Below are positions 1 through 8,084 of a stretch of DNA of 64,000 bases, piece by piece (position 1 is the stretch's first letter; every line of letters begins with the position of its first letter). The position numbers and the translations under genes are program-made. Source of the DNA: Arthrobacter sp. SX1312 (GTDB lineage: Bacteria > Actinomycetota > Actinomycetes > Actinomycetales > Micrococcaceae); NCBI RefSeq assembly GCF_002929295.1, contig NZ_PJIM01000002.1, positions 1 to 64,000 of the forward strand. Reading direction: 5' to 3'. The notes beneath the pieces are model-generated. The model saw only the letters and a program-made list of their open reading frames with translations. It ran no database searches and was not told the DNA's origin.

Positions 1-268
1 AAATTCAACCAATCAAAAAACAATCGGTATCAACAAACTTGGCACACTATTGAGTTCTCAAACAACAGGAACAACCGGCACCAAACACGACCAAACCATC
101 ATGTCATCGCTCCGGAGCAACTTTTCAAGCCTACCCGCACCCACCCCGCAACCACAAATCCGCCGATTCCCGTCGTCCCCGCTCCCCGTTCCCGTCCACG
201 TGGACAGGAGGTGAGCCTTGGTTCCGAGGTTGTCGGCCGACCAGATTACTTCGTCGGCGCGGATATAA
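1..268 (-). promoter_or_regulatory. rRNA operon leader with boxA (leftward)
   Basis: On the minus strand the segment at 50-60 reads TGAGAACTCAA, followed by TAGTGTGCC. This is the boxA antitermination element of actinobacterial rrn leaders, which resembles the mycobacterial TTTGAGAACTCAATAGTGTG. The surroundings are markedly AT-rich (bases 1-110), unlike the high-GC coding DNA to the right. I infer that a 16S rRNA gene begins just beyond base 1, reading leftward. No credible protein gene lies in 1-344; the only ORF there is an 80-codon chance frame. Confidence 0.75.
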
Positions 269-297
269 ACGATAGCACCGGCGGGGACCGGATGCAA
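269..297 (-). promoter_or_regulatory. Probable rRNA operon promoter
   Basis: On the minus strand: TTGCAT (292-297), a 17-nt spacer, then TATCGT (269-274). This is a plausible housekeeping-sigma promoter feeding the boxA leader. A second promoter may lie near 105-135 (minus: TTGAAA ... CATGATG) but its spacing is poorer. The -35 box directly abuts the T-run of the upstream terminator. Confidence 0.5.
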
Positions 298-332
298 AAC
301 AGCAGCGGACCCCGGGCCGGGGTCCGCTGCTG
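296..332 (-). terminator. Rho-independent terminator of the glgE-treS-mak/glgB operon
   Basis: A perfect 15-bp stem (300-314 with 318-332) has a 3-nt loop and is followed on the minus strand by TTTT (296-299). It lies 12 bases past the branching-enzyme stop codon and insulates the rRNA promoter from glycogen-operon transcription. Confidence 0.8.
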
Positions 333-344
333 CCGTGGCGGGTG

Positions 345-3300
345 TCAGGAGGTGGCGGGCTTCAGGTACAGCACGCCGAGTGGCGGAACGCGGACGTCCC
401 CATAGGCGGGCTGGCCGTTGTGCGCTCCCTCGCGGGCCGTCACGACCCCGGCGTTACCCACACCCGATCCGCCGAACTCCTCCGAGTCGGTGTTGAGCAC
501 CTCGGTCCACTCCCCTGCCCAGGGGAGTCCCACCCGGAACCCTTCGTGCGGGCCGCCGGCGAAGTTCGCGATGCAGACGAGCGGGTTGCCCTGGTGATCC
601 CAGCGGATGAAGGACAGCGTGTTGTGCTCGCCGTCGTTCTCGTCGATCCACTGGAAGCCGGCGGGCTCGTTGTCGCGTGCATACAGTGCCGGTGTCTCCC
701 GGTACACCGCATTGAGGGACCGGACGAGCTGCTGGACTCCCTGGTGGGACGGGGTCTCCGTCAGCCACCAGTCGAGGCTGTGGTGCTCGGCCCATTCCGA
801 CTCCTGGGCGAACTCGGTCCCCATGAAGATCAGCTGCTTGCCCGGATGCGCCCACTGGAATGCGAGGTACGCGCGGACGTTGGCGAGCTGCTGCCAGCGG
901 TCGCCCGGCATCTTGCGCAGCAGGGAACCCTTGCCGTGCACGACCTCGTCGTGGCTGATGGGCAGCATGAAGTTCTCCGTGTACGCGTACACCATGGAGA
1001 AGGTCGCCTTGCCGTGGTGGTACATCCGGTTGATCGGTTCCTCGGCGATGTACTCGAGGGTGTCGTGCATCCAGCCCATGTTCCACTTGATACCGAACCC
1101 GAGGCCGCCTGCGCTGGTCGCCCGGGTGACGCCGTCGAACGCCGTCGACTCCTCGGCCACCATGACGATTCCCGGAGCCCTCTTGTAGGCGGTCGCATTG
1201 ACCTCCTGCAGGAACGAGATGGCTTCCAGGTTCTCTTGGCCGCCGAACTTGTTCGGACGCCACTGGCCTTCCTCGCGGGAGTAGTTGAGGTACAGCATCG
1301 ATGCCACGGCGTCGACCCGGAGGCCGTCGATGTGGAATTCCTCGAGCCAGTACAGGGCGTTCGCGACGAGGAAGTTGCGGACCTCACGACGACCGAAGTC
1401 GAAGATGAGCGTCCCCCAGTCACGGTGCTCCCCGAGGAACGGGTCGCCGTGCTCGTACAGGGTTCCGCCGTCGAAATTGGCCAGCGCCCACTCGTCCTTG
1501 GGGAAGTGCGCGGGGACCCAGTCCATGATCACGCCGATACCGGCCTGGTGCAGCTTGTCGACGAGGTACTTGAAGTCGTCGGGCGAGCCGAAACGGGACG
1601 TGGGCGCGAAGTAGGAGGTGACCTGGTAGCCCCACGATCCGCCGAACGGGTGCTCGGCGACGGGCATGAGTTCCACGTGGGTGAAGCCCTGCCAGGAGAC
1701 GTACTCCACGAGCTGCTCCGCCAGTTCCTGATAGCTGAGCCCCTGGCGCCAGGACCCCAGGTGCACCTCGTACACGCTCATGGGCCCATTGTGCGGATCG
1801 GTGGCCGCGCGCGCCTGCATCCATTCGTCGTCACCGAAGACGTAGGTCGACTCGACGACCTTCGAGCCGGTGAGCGGCGGGATCTCGGTGCCCCGGGCCA
1901 TCGGGTCGGCCTTCTGGCGCCACTGCCCGTCGTTGCCGAGGATCTCGAACTTGTAGCACGTGCCGGCACCGGCCCCGGGGATGAAGATCTCCCAGATCCC
2001 CGTGCTGCCCAGCACGCGCATCGCGCTGATGCTGCCGTCCCAGCCGTTGAAATCGCCCATGACACGGACCGCGCGGGCGTTCGGAGCCCAGACCGCGAAC
2101 GAGACACCCTGGATGTCTCCGAGGACGGACGAGTACCGCCGGACATGCGCGCCGAGCGCGGTCCACAGGGTCTCGTGCCGGCCCTCACCGATGAGGTGCA
2201 TGTCGATCTCGCCGAGGGTCGGCAGGAACCGGTAGGGGTCGTCGACGGTGACGGGGTCGCCGTCGTAGGTCACCTCGAGCCGGTAGTCGGGGACGTGCCC
2301 GGGGTTCTCGGCCGGCATTGCGCCGACCCAGATCCCGTTGTGCTCGTGGGTCAGTTCGGTGCGGCCGGTTCCGGTGACGAGGACGACGGACCGGGCGAGG
2401 CGTCGCAGCGTCCGGACGGTGACGACGTCGTCGCTGCTCAGGTGCGCACCGAGCACGGCGTGGGGCTGGTGGTAGGAGCCCTCGGAGACCTGCTGCAGCA
2501 CGGACGGCTCGACCGCGGCGGGCGTGAGGTCGGCTGCCGGGGCCGGGGATGAACCCTTCACTTCCGGGGCCACGTCCTTCGCCTTGTCGGCGATGTCCGC
2601 CGTGGCGCTCTTCGCCTTGTCGGCTACCGCCTTCGCGGTCTCGGTGACGGCCTTTGCTGCCTTGCCCGCGAGGGTTTCCTTGCCTGCACCCTTGGCGGGA
2701 CCGGCTTTCTTGGGGGGATTCATGTCAGCTGCTTTCGTGGCGTCCGCACCGGGATGTGCACCCAGCGCGCGTCGGACATCCCGGACGGGCATCTCGACCC
2801 AGTCCGGTCTGTTGCGGATCTCGTAGACGACTTCGTACAGGGCCTTGTCGAGCCAGAGGGCGCGGAAGAGCGGACCGTCGGTGTCGACGGGCGTCCCGGC
2901 TTCCTCCGCGTACCCGGCGAGGAACGCCTCGCGGGCGGCGACGGACCACCGCTCCGTCTCGGCCGACGCGGGCGAGCCGACCGGCGCGGCTCCCCGGGAC
3001 GCGGCAGCGTATTCGAGCGAGCGGACCATGCCGACGACGTCACGCAGCGGCACGTCCGGGACGCTCCGCTCGGCCGTGGGCCGGAGGGGCTCGCCCTCGA
3101 AGTCGATGACGAGCCAGGTGCCGTCCGGCGCCTGCAGGACCTGACCGAGGTGCAGGTCCGCGTGGATCCGCTGCAGGGGCGGGATGTCCTCGAGCGTCTC
3201 CACGGCGCGGATGATGCGCTCCACCTCTGCGCCGAGCGGTCCGACAGCGTCGCCGGCCTCCTCCCAGGCCCAGCGGATGCGCGCCGCGAGGGCCTCCCTG

Positions 3301-4148
3301 AAGTCCTTCTTCTCGGCGTCGGTCGCCATGCGGTGCCCGAGGGCGACGTCGAGCTGCCGGTGGATCCTCGCGACGGCCTGACCGAGCCCGCGGGCCTCCG
3401 CGGTGAAGTCTGCGGCGGTGGATGCGGCGAGGGACGCCGTGCGCCAGGCGTCGGTGCTGCCCTCCACGAAGTCGCGCAGCACGCTCACGTGCCCCGTGAC
3501 GTGGGAGCCGGGTTCGGCGCCGGCGTGCTGCCAGGTGCCCGTCACCCAGCTGAAGGTGTCCGGTGTGTCGGTGGAGCCGCCCGCGGTGAGCTGGGCGCTG
3601 AGCTCCACGTCGGGGCTCTCGCCCGCAGCGAGTACCCGGAAGAACTTCACGATCATGGAGCCGGGCCCGGAGCCGTAGATCACCGAGGTGTTCGACTGCT
3701 CGCCCTGCATGATCTTGACGGGCTGGACGGTGCCGGGCTCCTGGTGGGCCGGCGCCTTGATGGCGACGCCGTTCAGGCGGCCGTCCGAGGTGCTGCCCGC
3801 GCTGAGCATGAAGTCCACCCAGAGGCGCACGAAGTCGGCGTCGTGTGTCGCGTCATAGGCCCACCGCGGACCCAGGTCGGGGTGTTCCACCTGTCCGATC
3901 AGGCCGGACGCGCCGTCGTCGAGCGGTTCGCTCCGGTAGCTGATCGGCACGCTGACGACGTCGGTGCGCCGTCCGGAATCGACGGCGAGGAAATGGAGCT
4001 CGAAGCGGGCTGTGCCCGTCGGGTCCTCGAGCACCGTGCCGCCGACGACCGTCAGGTCCACCGACTGGCCCCGTGCCGGGAACCATCGCTGGGTGGGAAG
4101 CCACGCCGTGAGGATCTCCGGGATGAACGGTGTGTGCGCCGCCATCAT
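345..4148 (-). CDS. glgB: Maltokinase-glycogen branching enzyme fusion (Mak-GlgB)
   Basis: One open frame of 1267 residues carries two enzymes. Residues 1-475 are a maltokinase (Mak/Pep2): an N-terminal cap-like start, the phosphotransferase loop HADLHLGQ with D331, and DFEGEP. It makes maltose-1-phosphate from maltose and ATP. An A/K-rich linker (about 476-535) follows. Residues to 1267 are a GH13 1,4-alpha-glucan branching enzyme with an N-terminal CBM48-type region, nucleophile D946 ([10 protein letters not shown]), acid/base E999 (VAEES) and ISHDEVVHG. The start is the ATG at 4148, which overlaps the treS stop as ATGA. An in-frame ATG at 2723 (MNPPKKAG) could start a separate 792-residue GlgB, but it has no convincing Shine-Dalgarno and no stop codon separates the halves. 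Mak supplies the GlgE substrate and GlgB branches the GlgE product, so a physical link makes metabolic sense. Domain calls are secure; whether the product is one polypeptide is inferred. Confidence 0.9.
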   Translation of the reverse strand: MMAAHTPFIPEILTAWLPTQRWFPARGQSVDLTVVGGTVLEDPTGTARFELHFLAVDSGRRTDVVSVPISYRSEPLDDGASGLIGQVEHPDLGPRWAYDATHDADFVRLWVDFMLSAGSTSDGRLNGVAIKAPAHQEPGTVQPVKIMQGEQSNTSVIYGSGPGSMIVKFFRVLAAGESPDVELSAQLTAGGSTDTPDTFSWVTGTWQHAGAEPGSHVTGHVSVLRDFVEGSTDAWRTASLAASTAADFTAEARGLGQAVARIHRQLDVALGHRMATDAEKKDFREALAARIRWAWEEAGDAVGPLGAEVERIIRAVETLEDIPPLQRIHADLHLGQVLQAPDGTWLVIDFEGEPLRPTAERSVPDVPLRDVVGMVRSLEYAAASRGAAPVGSPASAETERWSVAAREAFLAGYAEEAGTPVDTDGPLFRALWLDKALYEVVYEIRNRPDWVEMPVRDVRRALGAHPGADATKAADMNPPKKAGPAKGAGKETLAGKAAKAVTETAKAVADKAKSATADIADKAKDVAPEVKGSSPAPAADLTPAAVEPSVLQQVSEGSYHQPHAVLGAHLSSDDVVTVRTLRRLARSVVLVTGTGRTELTHEHNGIWVGAMPAENPGHVPDYRLEVTYDGDPVTVDDPYRFLPTLGEIDMHLIGEGRHETLWTALGAHVRRYSSVLGDIQGVSFAVWAPNARAVRVMGDFNGWDGSISAMRVLGSTGIWEIFIPGAGAGTCYKFEILGNDGQWRQKADPMARGTEIPPLTGSKVVESTYVFGDDEWMQARAATDPHNGPMSVYEVHLGSWRQGLSYQELAEQLVEYVSWQGFTHVELMPVAEHPFGGSWGYQVTSYFAPTSRFGSPDDFKYLVDKLHQAGIGVIMDWVPAHFPKDEWALANFDGGTLYEHGDPFLGEHRDWGTLIFDFGRREVRNFLVANALYWLEEFHIDGLRVDAVASMLYLNYSREEGQWRPNKFGGQENLEAISFLQEVNATAYKRAPGIVMVAEESTAFDGVTRATSAGGLGFGIKWNMGWMHDTLEYIAEEPINRMYHHGKATFSMVYAYTENFMLPISHDEVVHGKGSLLRKMPGDRWQQLANVRAYLAFQWAHPGKQLIFMGTEFAQESEWAEHHSLDWWLTETPSHQGVQQLVRSLNAVYRETPALYARDNEPAGFQWIDENDGEHNTLSFIRWDHQGNPLVCIANFAGGPHEGFRVGLPWAGEWTEVLNTDSEEFGGSGVGNAGVVTAREGAHNGQPAYGDVRVPPLGVLYLKPATS

Positions 4149-5911
4149 CGGGTCGCCTCCGGGACGGGGATGACCGGGAGTGCCTGGGTGTGCGGGGAGG
4201 ACGTGTTGGAACTGGCGGAGCGGACGCGGAGCCAGAAGAAGTCGTGGCTGCCGAGCGTCAGGGTGACCTCTCCGTCCTCCGCGAACGCCGGGAACACCGA
4301 ACCCCCGAAGAGGTCCCGCAGTCCGCGGCCCGCGAACTCGGGAAGCCGCATCCTCGCCGCGACCGGGTGCTGCGAGAGGTTGAAGACGCACAGGACCGAC
4401 TCCGCCTGCTCGCCCTCGGTGTTGCCCTCGTCGATCTCCCGGAGGAAGGCGAGCACATGCTCGGACTCGACGGCTACATGGCGGTAGGAGCCCAGCCCGA
4501 ACGCGGGGTGGGTCTTGCGCACCGCGAGCATCTGGCGCACCCAGTGGAGCAGCGAGCTCGAGCTGGCCATCTGCGCTTCGACGTTCACGTGGTTGTAGTG
4601 GTAGACGAGCGACTGGACGACCGGCAGGTACAGCTTGCCGGGATCCACCGGGGAGAAGCCCGCGTTGCGGTCCGGGTTCCACTGCATCGGCGTGCGTGAC
4701 GCGTCGCGGTCCTCCAGCCAGATGTTGTCGCCCATGCCGATCTCGTCCCCGTAGTAGAGGAACGGGCTGCCGGGCAGGGACAGCAGGAGGGCGTGGATGA
4801 GCTCCACCTCGGCCCGTGAATTGTCCAGGAGCGGGGACAGGCGACGGCGGATACCGACGTTCGCCCGCATGCGGGGGTCCGGCGCGTACCAGCCCAGCAT
4901 GGCCTCGCGTTCCTCGCTGGTGACCATCTCGAGCGTGAGCTCGTCATGGTTGCGGAGGAAGGTGCCCCACTGCGCCCCGGCCGGGATGTCGGGCGTCTCC
5001 TTCATCGTCTCGATGATGGGCGCCGCCTTCTGGTCGCGCAGCGCGTAGAAGAGCCTCGGCATGATCGGGAAGTGGAACGCCATGTGGCACTCGGGACCGT
5101 CCGCGTCCCCGAAGTACTCGACGACCTCGTCCGGCATCTGGTTGGCCTCGGCGATGATGACGCGGCCCGGGTAGGTCTCGTCGACCATCGCTCGCAGACG
5201 CTTGAGGAACTCGTGCGTCTTCGGCAGGTTCTCGCAGTTGGTGCCCTCCTCCTCGAACAGGTAGGGGATGGCGTCCGCGCGGAAACCGTCGATGCCCTGG
5301 TCGAGCCAGAACCTCACGACGTCGAAGATGGCTTCCTGCACCTTGGGGTTCTCGAAGTTGAGGTCCGGCTGGTGGCTGAAGAAACGGTGCCAGAAGAACT
5401 GCCGACGCACCGGGTCGAACGTCCAGTTGGACTCCTCGGTGTCGACGAAGATGATGCGCGCGTCCTCGTACTTCTCGTCGGTGTCACTCCAGACGTAGAA
5501 GTCCCCGTAGGGTCCCTCGGGGTCGCGGCGCGATTCCTGGAACCAGTGGTGCTGGTCCGAGGTGTGGTTCACGGGCAGGTCGATGATGACCCGGACGCCG
5601 CGGGCGTGTGCCTCGGCGACGAGCCGCTTGAAGTCGCTGAGGGAACCGAATTCGTCGAGGACGTCGTAGTAGTCCGAGATGTCGTACCCGCCGTCCCGCA
5701 GCGGGGACTTGAAGAAGGGGGGCAGCCAGAGGCAGTCGACACCGAGCCACTGGAGGTAGTCCAGTTTCTCGATCAGGCCGGACAGGTCGCCGGAGCCATC
5801 CCCGTTCGCATCGGCGAAGCCGCGCACCAGAGCCTCGTAGAAGACCGCCTTGCGGTACCAGAGGGGGTCGTGGGCCAGTCCAGGTGCATTGAGCTGGAAG
5901 GGGTTGGGCAC
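4145..5911 (-). CDS. treS: Trehalose synthase TreS (maltose alpha-D-glucosyltransferase)
   Basis: Cytosolic GH13 enzyme of 588 residues that interconverts trehalose and maltose. It shows the family signatures in order: [16 protein letters not shown] near the N-terminus, [11 protein letters not shown], nucleophile D213 in GFRADAIPY, acid/base E255 in IIAEANQ, and LRNHDELTL. Length matches the usual 570-600 residues. The start is GTG at 5911, overlapping the glgE stop by one base (TAGTG); the stop overlaps the maltokinase start by 4 bp. It sits between glgE and mak, the standard order of the trehalose-to-alpha-glucan pathway. It lacks the C-terminal kinase domain that some bacterial TreS proteins carry; here the kinase is fused to GlgB instead. 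Confidence 0.95.
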   Translation of the reverse strand: MPNPFQLNAPGLAHDPLWYRKAVFYEALVRGFADANGDGSGDLSGLIEKLDYLQWLGVDCLWLPPFFKSPLRDGGYDISDYYDVLDEFGSLSDFKRLVAEAHARGVRVIIDLPVNHTSDQHHWFQESRRDPEGPYGDFYVWSDTDEKYEDARIIFVDTEESNWTFDPVRRQFFWHRFFSHQPDLNFENPKVQEAIFDVVRFWLDQGIDGFRADAIPYLFEEEGTNCENLPKTHEFLKRLRAMVDETYPGRVIIAEANQMPDEVVEYFGDADGPECHMAFHFPIMPRLFYALRDQKAAPIIETMKETPDIPAGAQWGTFLRNHDELTLEMVTSEEREAMLGWYAPDPRMRANVGIRRRLSPLLDNSRAEVELIHALLLSLPGSPFLYYGDEIGMGDNIWLEDRDASRTPMQWNPDRNAGFSPVDPGKLYLPVVQSLVYHYNHVNVEAQMASSSSLLHWVRQMLAVRKTHPAFGLGSYRHVAVESEHVLAFLREIDEGNTEGEQAESVLCVFNLSQHPVAARMRLPEFAGRGLRDLFGGSVFPAFAEDGEVTLTLGSHDFFWLRVRSASSNTSSPHTQALPVIPVPEATR

Positions 5912-7950
5912 TAGTGCTGCCTCCTGATCGAGAGAATGTGGGCCGGTTCCACGTGGGCGTCCAGCCGGACGTAGTTGTGCTCGCCCCAGGCGAACGTCTG
6001 TCCCGTGATGAGATCGTCCACGAGGAACGTACCGCTCTCGTCGAGATCCGCAGCATCGAGGCCCAGCTTCGCCAGGTCGAGCGACACCGTGCTCTCCCGG
6101 GTGCTGTGGGGATCGACGTTGACGACGACGATGATGGTGTCCTTGCCCTCCGCCGTCTGCTTGTGCTTGACGAAGACCAGCGTGGCCGGGTCGGTGCTGC
6201 TGTGGATCGACAGGTTCTCGAGATCACCGAGCGCGGGGTGCGCGCGCCGGATGGCGTTGAGCCGCGTGATGAACGGGGCCAGCGAGCGGCCTTCGGCCTC
6301 CGCGGCGGCGTAGTCCCGCGGACGGTACTGGAACTTCTCGTTGTCGATGTACTCCTCGGCACCCGGCCGGGCAACGTGCTCGAACAGCTCGTAGCCGGAG
6401 TAGACACCCCAGAGGGGGCTCGCCATGGAGGCGAGCACGGCCCGGATCTTGAAGGCGGCCGGTCCCCCGTACTGGAGGTACTCGGTGAGGATGTCCGGGG
6501 TGTTGACGAAGAAGTTGGGCCTGAAGTACGCCGGGGAGACCTGGCTGATCTCGGTGAAGTACTCCTCGAGCTCCGTCTTGGTGTTGCGCCACGTGAAGTA
6601 GGAGTAGGACTGCTGGAACCCGGCGCGGCCCAGGGCGTGCATCATGGGCGGGCGCGTGAAGGCCTCGGCGAGGAAGATGACGTCGGGGTGCTTCTTGTTC
6701 ACCTTGGCGATGAGCCACTCCCAGAACTGCACGGGCTTGGTGTGGGGGTTGTCCACCCGGAAGATCTTCACTCCGTGCTGGACCCACATGAGGACGATCC
6801 GCAGGATCTCCTTCGACAGGCCCTGGGGGTCGTTGTCGAAGTTGATGGGGTAGATGTCCTGGTACTTCTTCGGCGGGTTCTCCGCGTAGGCGATGGTGCC
6901 GTCGACGCGGGTGGTGAACCACTCGGGATGAGTCTTGACCCATGGGTGGTCGGGTGCGGCCTGCAGCGCGAGGTCCAGGGCCACCTCGAGACCGAGCTCC
7001 CCGGCGCGTGCGACGAAGGCATCGAAGTCCTCGAAGGTGCCGAGGTCGGGGTGGATGGCGTCGTGGCCACCGTCCGCGGATCCGATCGCCCAGGGCGAGC
7101 CCGGGTCGCCGGGGCCGGCCGTGAGGGTGTTGTTCGGGCCCTTGCGGTGCGTGTGTCCGATCGGGTGGATCGGCGGCAGGTAGACGACGTCGAAGTTCAT
7201 GGCGGCCACGGCGTCGAGGCGCTTTGCGGCCTCACGGAACGTGCCGGAGGTCCACTGCGCCGTCTCCGGGTCGTAGGTGGCGCCTTCCGACCGCGGGAAG
7301 AACTCGTACCAGGCGGCGCGACCGGCGAGCTCCCGCTCGACGTCGATCGGGTACGCCCGCGACGCGGTGACCAGCGAGCGGAGGGGCCGGCGGGCGATCG
7401 CCTCGTGGATCTGGGGCGTGAGGCCGGCGGCGAGGCGCTCGTCGACGGCCAGGGAGGTGTCGGAGAGGGTCGCGGCGGTGCGGCGGAAGAGAGCCGCATC
7501 GCGTGCGCTGCGCTCCCCTGCCGCGCGGGTGAAAAGCGCTGCGCCCTCCATCAGCATCAGCTCGACGTCGACGCCGGCCGCGATCTTGATGGTCGCATCG
7601 TGCTCCCACGTCCCGAAGAGGTCGGACCAGCCTTCGATGGTGAAGGTGTGCAGGCCCTTCGTGCGCGGGGTCAGGATGCCCGCCCAGCGGTCCAGCCCCG
7701 AGCCGACCGGTGTCATCCGGATGCGCTGCACCTCCTTGCCCCTGGGGTCGTACAGGACTGCCGACACACCCAGCTGGTCGTGTCCTTCCCTGAAGACGGT
7801 CGCGCCCACGGCGATGTCCGAGCCGGGAAGCGCCTTGGCAGGGAAGCGTCCGTCCTCGACGACGGGACTGACCGCGGTGATGGGGATGCGGCCGAACCGC
7901 AGTCCTTCGGGATAAGGGGCATTTCGGTTCTGGTCGGTTGTGGTGGTCAC
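5911..7950 (-). CDS. glgE: Alpha-1,4-glucan:maltose-1-phosphate maltosyltransferase
   Basis: GH13_3 enzyme of 679 residues that transfers maltosyl units from maltose-1-phosphate to growing alpha-1,4-glucan. The nucleophile is D400 in IFRVDNPHTKP and the acid/base is E429 in IFLAEAFTRP. The 29-residue separation equals that of Streptomyces GlgE (D394/E423). The N-terminal RFGRIPITAVSPVVEDGRFPAK is the typical N-domain start, and the C-terminal HNYVRLD...PAHI segment is also conserved. First gene of the leftward glgE-treS-mak/glgB operon. The GTG start lies 7 nt downstream of TAACGT, so the message is probably leaderless. glgP is divergent across a 134-bp control region. Confidence 0.96.
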   Translation of the reverse strand: MTTTTDQNRNAPYPEGLRFGRIPITAVSPVVEDGRFPAKALPGSDIAVGATVFREGHDQLGVSAVLYDPRGKEVQRIRMTPVGSGLDRWAGILTPRTKGLHTFTIEGWSDLFGTWEHDATIKIAAGVDVELMLMEGAALFTRAAGERSARDAALFRRTAATLSDTSLAVDERLAAGLTPQIHEAIARRPLRSLVTASRAYPIDVERELAGRAAWYEFFPRSEGATYDPETAQWTSGTFREAAKRLDAVAAMNFDVVYLPPIHPIGHTHRKGPNNTLTAGPGDPGSPWAIGSADGGHDAIHPDLGTFEDFDAFVARAGELGLEVALDLALQAAPDHPWVKTHPEWFTTRVDGTIAYAENPPKKYQDIYPINFDNDPQGLSKEILRIVLMWVQHGVKIFRVDNPHTKPVQFWEWLIAKVNKKHPDVIFLAEAFTRPPMMHALGRAGFQQSYSYFTWRNTKTELEEYFTEISQVSPAYFRPNFFVNTPDILTEYLQYGGPAAFKIRAVLASMASPLWGVYSGYELFEHVARPGAEEYIDNEKFQYRPRDYAAAEAEGRSLAPFITRLNAIRRAHPALGDLENLSIHSSTDPATLVFVKHKQTAEGKDTIIVVVNVDPHSTRESTVSLDLAKLGLDAADLDESGTFLVDDLITGQTFAWGEHNYVRLDAHVEPAHILSIRRQH

Positions 7951-8084
7951 CCGTACGACGTTAGCGAGTAATGGCCTGAATTGCTAAGGGAGCTTTGCGT
8001 AACATCGGCGCCGATAACACATCGAGCAAGCGTTTACGCAACGCTTCCGCGCTACTGCTCGGCAAGTGCGCTAGCGTAATCGGG
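7951..8084. promoter_or_regulatory. Divergent glgE/glgP control region with inverted repeat
   Basis: The minus-strand -10 box for glgE is TAACGT (7958-7963, 7 nt before GTG). The plus-strand -10 box for glgP is TAGCGT (8072-8077, 7 nt before GTG). Between them TTGCGTAA (7995-8002) is mirrored by TTACGCAA (8034-8041), and ATCGGCGCCGAT (8004-8015) is a perfect palindrome. The GCAAGCGTTTACGCAA stretch near 8026-8041 resembles LacI-family operators, suggesting sugar-responsive control of both arms. The regulator is not in the window. Confidence 0.45.

Noticed and set aside
58-297. An 80-codon minus-strand frame at the left edge
   Set aside because: It overlaps the rRNA promoter and boxA leader and has no ribosome site or family resemblance.
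342-2552. A 736-codon open frame on the plus strand opposite glgB
   Set aside because: High-GC shadow frame antisense to a well-supported gene, with no recognisable domain. The same applies to large frames at 5914-7971, 10972-14562, 33624-36675 and 44521-47460.
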